DNA of 64,000 nt. It comes from FEN-1191 sp964528845 (lineage in GTDB: Bacteria; Pseudomonadota; Gammaproteobacteria; Steroidobacterales; Steroidobacteraceae). This document shows positions 61,938 through 64,000 of this stretch, piece by piece. Location of the stretch: assembly GCA_964528845.1 (NCBI GenBank), contig CAZGVE010000002.1:1-64000 (forward strand). The letters run 5' to 3'. A program made the translations under genes and the position numbers. The notes beneath the pieces were generated by a model. It was not told where the DNA came from. It made no database searches and saw nothing but the letters and a program-made list of their open reading frames with translations. Position 1 is the stretch's first letter. The number at the start of each line of letters is the position of its first letter.

Positions 61938-63197
61938 ATGCCGTTCTGCATGTTCCAGCCCCTTTCAGTGTTCATCGGACTGCGCTACGTCCGCTCCCGT
62001 CAGCACAAGTTCTTCGTTTCCCTGATCACCTGGGTCTCGCTGGCCGGAGTATCGCTCGGCGTCGCGGCGCTGATCGTGATCCTCTCGGTCATGAACGGAT
62101 TCGAGGCCGAGCTGCGCGAGCGCCTGCTGGCCCTCAGCGCACAGGCGCATGTGGTCGCCGATGGCCTCGCCGCCCCCGACGGCGAGCGGGAGCTGCGCGC
62201 GCGGCTGCTGCGCCTGCCTGGCGTCGTCGGGGTCGCGCCGTACATCGAACTCACGGCGCTGGTGCAGCACCAGCCGGATATGCTGCCGGTGTTGCTGCGC
62301 GGCATCGACCCGGTGCAGGAACGCACCGTGGCGGATGTCGCACCGCTCCTGGTCGAGGGCAGGCTCGATGCGCTGCGGCCGGGCAGCAACGCGGTGATCC
62401 TGGGCCGCGATATCGCCGACCAGCTCGGCGTCATGACCGGCGATCATGTGACGCTGCTGGTGCCGATGCCGGGCGAGAACGGAATTCCGGAGCCGCGGCT
62501 GCGTGACTTCACGGTCGGCGGAATTTTCCAGGCGGGCCTCGAGGACCACGACGATACGCTGGTACTGGCCCAGATCGATGACCTGCGCGCGTTTGCGCCG
62601 CGGGCGCAGGGCGCCAGCGGATTGCGGCTGCGCTTCACGGATGCGCTGCAGGTCGCGCGCTTCATGCCCGCGGTGCGCGCGGCGGCCGGCAGCGGCTACC
62701 AGACCAGTGACTGGACACAGGAGAACGCCGGCTATTTCCGCGCGATCCGCATCGAGAAGACCATGATGGCGCTGATCCTGCTGCTGATCGTCGCCGTGGC
62801 GGCCTTCAACATCGTTGCGATGCTGGTCATGGTGGTCAACGACAAGCGCACCGACATCGCGATCCTGCGCACGCTGGGAGCCGCACCGCGTACGATCCTG
62901 CAGGCGTTCATCACCCAGGGGCTCGCGATCGGCTGGTTCGGTGTCGCCGCCGGACTCGTGCTCGGCATCCTGGTCGCGCGCAACGTCAGCAGCATCGTGC
63001 CGCTGCTCGAGCGGCTGTTCGGCTTCCATTTCCTGGACGCGCAGGTTTACTACATCACCTCCATCCCATCCGAGCTGCACCCGGCCGACGTCGCCTGGAT
63101 TGGTGCGGCCGCCTTCGTGCTCACGCTCGGCTCGACGATCTACCCGGCGCTGCGCGCCGCGCGCACCCCGCCGGCCGACGCGCTGCGCTACGCCTGA
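61938..63197 (+). CDS. lolC: Lipoprotein-releasing ABC permease LolC
   Basis: A 419-residue inner-membrane permease of the LolCDE complex, which extracts lipoproteins for LolA. FIGLRYVRSRQ and VILSVMNGFEAELRERLL at the N-terminus, then a periplasmic domain (to about residue 270) and three C-terminal helices (MALILLLIVAVAAFNIV; LRTLGAAPRTILQAF) follow the FtsX-fold plan. ATG 61938 is used; ATG 61950 (MFQPLS) is an alternative. Confidence 0.92.
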   Translation: MPFCMFQPLSVFIGLRYVRSRQHKFFVSLITWVSLAGVSLGVAALIVILSVMNGFEAELRERLLALSAQAHVVADGLAAPDGERELRARLLRLPGVVGVAPYIELTALVQHQPDMLPVLLRGIDPVQERTVADVAPLLVEGRLDALRPGSNAVILGRDIADQLGVMTGDHVTLLVPMPGENGIPEPRLRDFTVGGIFQAGLEDHDDTLVLAQIDDLRAFAPRAQGASGLRLRFTDALQVARFMPAVRAAAGSGYQTSDWTQENAGYFRAIRIEKTMMALILLLIVAVAAFNIVAMLVMVVNDKRTDIAILRTLGAAPRTILQAFITQGLAIGWFGVAAGLVLGILVARNVSSIVPLLERLFGFHFLDAQVYYITSIPSELHPADVAWIGAAAFVLTLGSTIYPALRAARTPPADALRYA

Positions 63198-63198
63198 G

Positions 63199-64000
63199 AT
63201 GGTACGCCCCTACGAATGGCTGCTCGGTACTCGCTACCTGCGCGCCACGCAGGGTCGCGGGTTCCTGTCCTTCATCACCGTGGTCTCGGTGCTGGGTCTC
63301 GCGATCGGCGTGGCCGTGCTGATCGTCGTGTTGTCGGTCATGAATGGCTTCGAGCGCGAACTGAAGACGCGCATCCTGAGCGTGACCTCGCACGCGACGC
63401 TGATGGGGCTCGAGGGCAGCCTCGCGGACTGGCGCGCCGATCGGGCGCGTGCCCTGCAGCTCCCCGGCGTGCTCGCCGCCGCGCCCTATATCGAGGCCCA
63501 GGCACTGCTGACGCATGGGGCGCGTGCGAGTGGCACCGCTGTGCGCGGCGTCGTACCGGCGCAGGAGCGCGCCGCGGTCGGTCTCGCGCAGCACATCCAG
63601 GGCGGCCGCATCGAGGAACTCACCGACGGCAGCTACCGCATCGTGCTGGGGGACGCCCTCGGCGCGGCGCTCGGTGCCGGTATCGGCGATGACCTCGTGC
63701 TGATCGCGCCGCGGGGCAATGCCACTCCGGCGGGCATCCAACCGCGCATGCGCCGCTTCCACGTGATCGGCACGTTTCATTCCGGAATGTACGAGTACGA
63801 CCGTGCGCTCGCGCTGGTCAACATGGGCGACGCGGCGCGCCTCTACCAGCTCGGCGATCGGGTGACGGGTGTGCGGCTGGCTCTCGCCGATCCGTTCCAG
63901 GCACCGAAGCTGGTGCGCACGCTGGCGGTCGCACTCGGCGGCGGATTCTATGTGAGCGACTGGACCGCCAACCACGCGAATTTCTTCCGCTCGATCGAGA
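63199..64000 (+). CDS. lolE: Lipoprotein-releasing permease LolE, partial
   Basis: First 267 residues of a second LolC/E permease, cut by the window end. GTRYLRATQG, VVLSVMNGFERELKTRIL and the periplasmic APYIEAQALLTHG are LolE-like. The start ATG is one nt past the lolC stop. LolD is not between the two genes and is expected beyond the window. Confidence 0.88.
   Translation, partial: MVRPYEWLLGTRYLRATQGRGFLSFITVVSVLGLAIGVAVLIVVLSVMNGFERELKTRILSVTSHATLMGLEGSLADWRADRARALQLPGVLAAAPYIEAQALLTHGARASGTAVRGVVPAQERAAVGLAQHIQGGRIEELTDGSYRIVLGDALGAALGAGIGDDLVLIAPRGNATPAGIQPRMRRFHVIGTFHSGMYEYDRALALVNMGDAARLYQLGDRVTGVRLALADPFQAPKLVRTLAVALGGGFYVSDWTANHANFFRSIE

Overview
The window is GC-rich, densely packed gammaproteobacterial chromosome. 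The order lepA-lepB-DUF4845-rnc-era-recO-pdxJ-acpS, the rpoE-rseA-rseB block, sdhCDAB-sdhE and the mfd/lolC-lolE neighbourhood are all typical of Gammaproteobacteria. A xanthomonadin-type pigment locus points, by inference, towards Xanthomonadales/Nevskiales relatives. I see no tRNA, rRNA, IS element, prophage or CRISPR array, and no stretch over 300 bases without a gene.

Layout. (1) 4-3851, minus strand: a cytochrome c-PQQ dehydrogenase fusion, a secreted MBL-fold protein and a SHOCT protein. (2) 3961-11055: a heme block with a short, divergent hemA, a hemC carrying a HemD-like C-terminal domain, a histidine kinase and response regulator embedded in the operon, hemE, hemN and a convergent hemJ. 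(3) 11159-13477: an LpxL-like acyltransferase, an unknown membrane protein and an M23 lipoprotein. (4) 13463-33480, minus strand: a roughly 20-kb halogenated aryl-polyene locus. It has a flavin halogenase, a XanB2-like chorismatase that would supply hydroxybenzoate, a MipA/OmpV porin, PlsC, GT2, ACP, a COG4648 membrane protein, an AMP ligase, two dehydratases, an LpxL-type acyltransferase, LolA-like and MMPL export proteins, an alpha/beta hydrolase, a polysaccharide deacetylase, a methyltransferase, a ketosynthase and its partner, and FabG. It is preceded by an acyl-AMP ligase-ACP didomain and a hydratase-family protein.

(5) 33504-37949: a DUF374 acyltransferase, a GAF-PAS-PAS-GGDEF-EAL protein and ygfZ. 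(6) 38027-41848: an SDHAF4-like gene and then sdhCDAB-sdhE. (7) 41970-44773: the sigma-E operon with a recognisable sigma-E promoter, ending in a small thioredoxin-fold gene. (8) 44835-56531: one long lepA-to-MAPEG gene train in which most stops overlap the next start. It includes an unusual LOV protein that lacks the photoactive cysteine. (9) 56521-64000: DUF1223, CsiV, mfd and a small secreted protein on the minus strand, then lolC and a lolE cut by the window edge.

Working model for the pigment locus (inference): the chorismatase makes a hydroxybenzoate starter. An AMP ligase loads it on the ACP, and the ketosynthase pair with FabG and the dehydratases extends it to a polyene. The halogenase and methyltransferase decorate it. 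Acyltransferases, the glycosyltransferase, the LolA-like protein and the MMPL exporter attach it to a lipid and move it to the outer membrane. All functional calls were made by reading motifs; nothing was searched against a database.
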